From contig VGDX01000002.1 in NCBI GenBank assembly GCA_016869535.1, positions 62,001 through 126,000 of the forward strand: DNA of 64,000 nucleotides. The letters run 5' to 3'. Each line of letters starts with the position of its first letter. Position 1 is the first letter of the stretch. Origin of the DNA: Alphaproteobacteria bacterium. GTDB lineage: Bacteria > Pseudomonadota > Alphaproteobacteria > Rhizobiales > Methyloligellaceae. The position numbers and the translations under genes are program-made. This document shows positions 63,081 through 64,000 of the stretch, in pieces. The notes beneath the pieces are model-generated. The model was not told where the DNA came from. It did no database searches and saw only the letters and a program-made list of their open reading frames with translations.

Positions 63081-63995
63081 TTCGGTCAGATGGCCGGAGC
63101 GCCAGGCATCGATCGACCGCTCCGCCTGAATGCGCTGATCGGCCGGAAGTCTGGCGAGCATGATGTCGAGGGAGAAATCGCTGACCCCGGCTGAGCGCGC
63201 GAGCAAATGCCATTTCGCCGCCTGCACCGGATCGGCGTCGAACACCACACCGTTGGCATAGAGCCGAGCCAGACGATTCTGGGCGACGGGGTTTCCCTGC
63301 TCGGCTGCCAGACGAAACAGCTTCGCGCCCTTCACCTCGTCGACAGTGACACCGTTACCCTTGAACAGCATCACGCCATATTCGACTTGCGCTTCGGGGA
63401 GACCGGCTTCCGCCGCGCGGGCGGTCCATTCCGCGGCCTTGGCCTGATCAATCGGCACGCCGCGGCCGAATTGATAGAAGGCGCCGAGATCGTATTGGGC
63501 GCGGGGATTGCCGGCTTCGGCCGATTTCTGCATCCATTCGACCGCCTTTGCCTCGTCGACGGGCCGGCCATTGCCATGCAGATAGATGAGGGCGAGATTG
63601 TACGCAGCGGCTTCGTTGCCCTGTTGCGCCGCCTGCTCGAACAGATCGGCGGCAATGCGCAAATCTTTCCGCACACCCAGCCCCTCGGCCACCAGAGATC
63701 CAAGCGAGAATTGGGCATTGGCGTCGCCAAGATCGGCGGCCTGAGCGTAAGCATCTGCAGCCTTGGTAAAGTCCTGGGCGACGCCGAGGCCTTCGGAATA
63801 GATCTCGCCGATTAGCGTGAACGCTTCCCTAGAGCCTTGATTCGCCTCCTCTTGCGCCAGTTCGAGGGCAGTGAGATAGCGGCCTTGCGCGTAGGCGGTG
63901 TAGGACGGACTTTCTGCCGCGATGGCCGGCGCCACGGCGAACGCCAATGCATACGCCGCAACGAGAAAGCCTGTACGCGCCTGAAGAGCGTTCAC
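63078..63995 (-). CDS. Exported SEL1-repeat protein
   Basis: A 305-aa periplasmic-type protein. A signal peptide (residues 1-26, ending APAIAA) precedes at least six SEL1 units, each like AADLFEQAAQQGNEAAAYNLALIYLHGNG, with AKAVEWMQKSAEAGNPRAQYDLGAFYQFG as another. SEL1 repeats are TPR-like scaffolds for protein contacts. GTG 63995 at the window edge is taken as start because it gives a proper signal peptide. The function is unknown. Confidence 0.84.
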   Translation of the reverse strand: MNALQARTGFLVAAYALAFAVAPAIAAESPSYTAYAQGRYLTALELAQEEANQGSREAFTLIGEIYSEGLGVAQDFTKAADAYAQAADLGDANAQFSLGSLVAEGLGVRKDLRIAADLFEQAAQQGNEAAAYNLALIYLHGNGRPVDEAKAVEWMQKSAEAGNPRAQYDLGAFYQFGRGVPIDQAKAAEWTARAAEAGLPEAQVEYGVMLFKGNGVTVDEVKGAKLFRLAAEQGNPVAQNRLARLYANGVVFDADPVQAAKWHLLARSAGVSDFSLDIMLARLPADQRIQAERSIDAWRSGHLTE

Positions 63996-64000
63996 GCCGC

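Overview
This 64 kb window is a chromosomal segment of an alphaproteobacterium, most likely of the order Hyphomicrobiales (Rhizobiales). The evidence is the family content: CpdR, GapR (DUF2312), TrcR (DUF1013) and RcdA (DUF1465), DUF1036, DUF1244, DUF1192, DUF882, split pntAA/pntAB with a COX4_pro_2 mini-gene, and a ROSE thermometer on an Hsp20 gene. I cannot name genus or family. Most of the window is housekeeping. Mobile content is limited to one insertion sequence.

Layout. 1-9 kb: a lytic transglycosylase and a DUF459 SGNH protein converge on gltB/gltD (ammonium assimilation). 9-13.5 kb: Hsp20 with a heat-sensing leader, an alpha/beta hydrolase, hisN, a candidate small RNA, an N-formylglutamate amidohydrolase, cpdR and tRNA-Val(GAC). 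13.6-15.9 kb: an ArsR-led operon of AHSA1/SRPBCC, VOC and DUF1428 proteins. 16-24.3 kb: bL36, a TPR protein, pyk/DUF1036, a second amidohydrolase, DUF1244, gapR and two cell-wall proteins (DUF882, L,D-transpeptidase). 24.4-31.9 kb: an NtrC-type response regulator, an M3 peptidase, DUF6790, DUF411, an ABC1/UbiB-like kinase and an AraC regulator. 32-35 kb: two tandem RTX calcium-binding proteins, the second frameshifted. 35-41 kb: a COX IV mini-gene, pntAA-pntAB-pntB, bS21, purK/purE and two DUF465 (YdcH-like) genes. 41.6-45.7 kb: a cytochrome c, a small periplasmic protein, an IS1595-family element (42558..44386, 8-bp target duplication) and a Gln-rich SH3 protein. 45.8-51.2 kb: a radical SAM protein, DUF1622, acyl-CoA synthetase and TrcR. 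51.4-55 kb: a module like saxitoxin SxtJ, SxtK and SxtI (carbamoyltransferase), with a convergent SGNH protein. 55-64 kb: quinone oxidoreductase, DUF1192, a second candidate small RNA, rcdA, bL31, an ABC exporter, a MotA-like/OmpA-like pair, suhB, efp and a SEL1-repeat protein.

The least ordinary signals are four. (1) Two intergenic RNAs share one architecture: hairpins with a UCCU-type loop, then a single-stranded CCUCCC, then a strong terminator. (2) A ROSE hairpin and a sigma-32-like promoter precede hsp20. (3) A 20-bp palindrome contains the ArsR start codon on what looks like a leaderless mRNA. (4) An SxtI/J/K-like O-carbamoylation module has no biosynthetic neighbours. Three genes each lack exactly one nucleotide relative to the expected frame, and two others lack a canonical start codon where one is expected. 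This means either local gene decay or residual sequence errors, and the raw reads should be checked.
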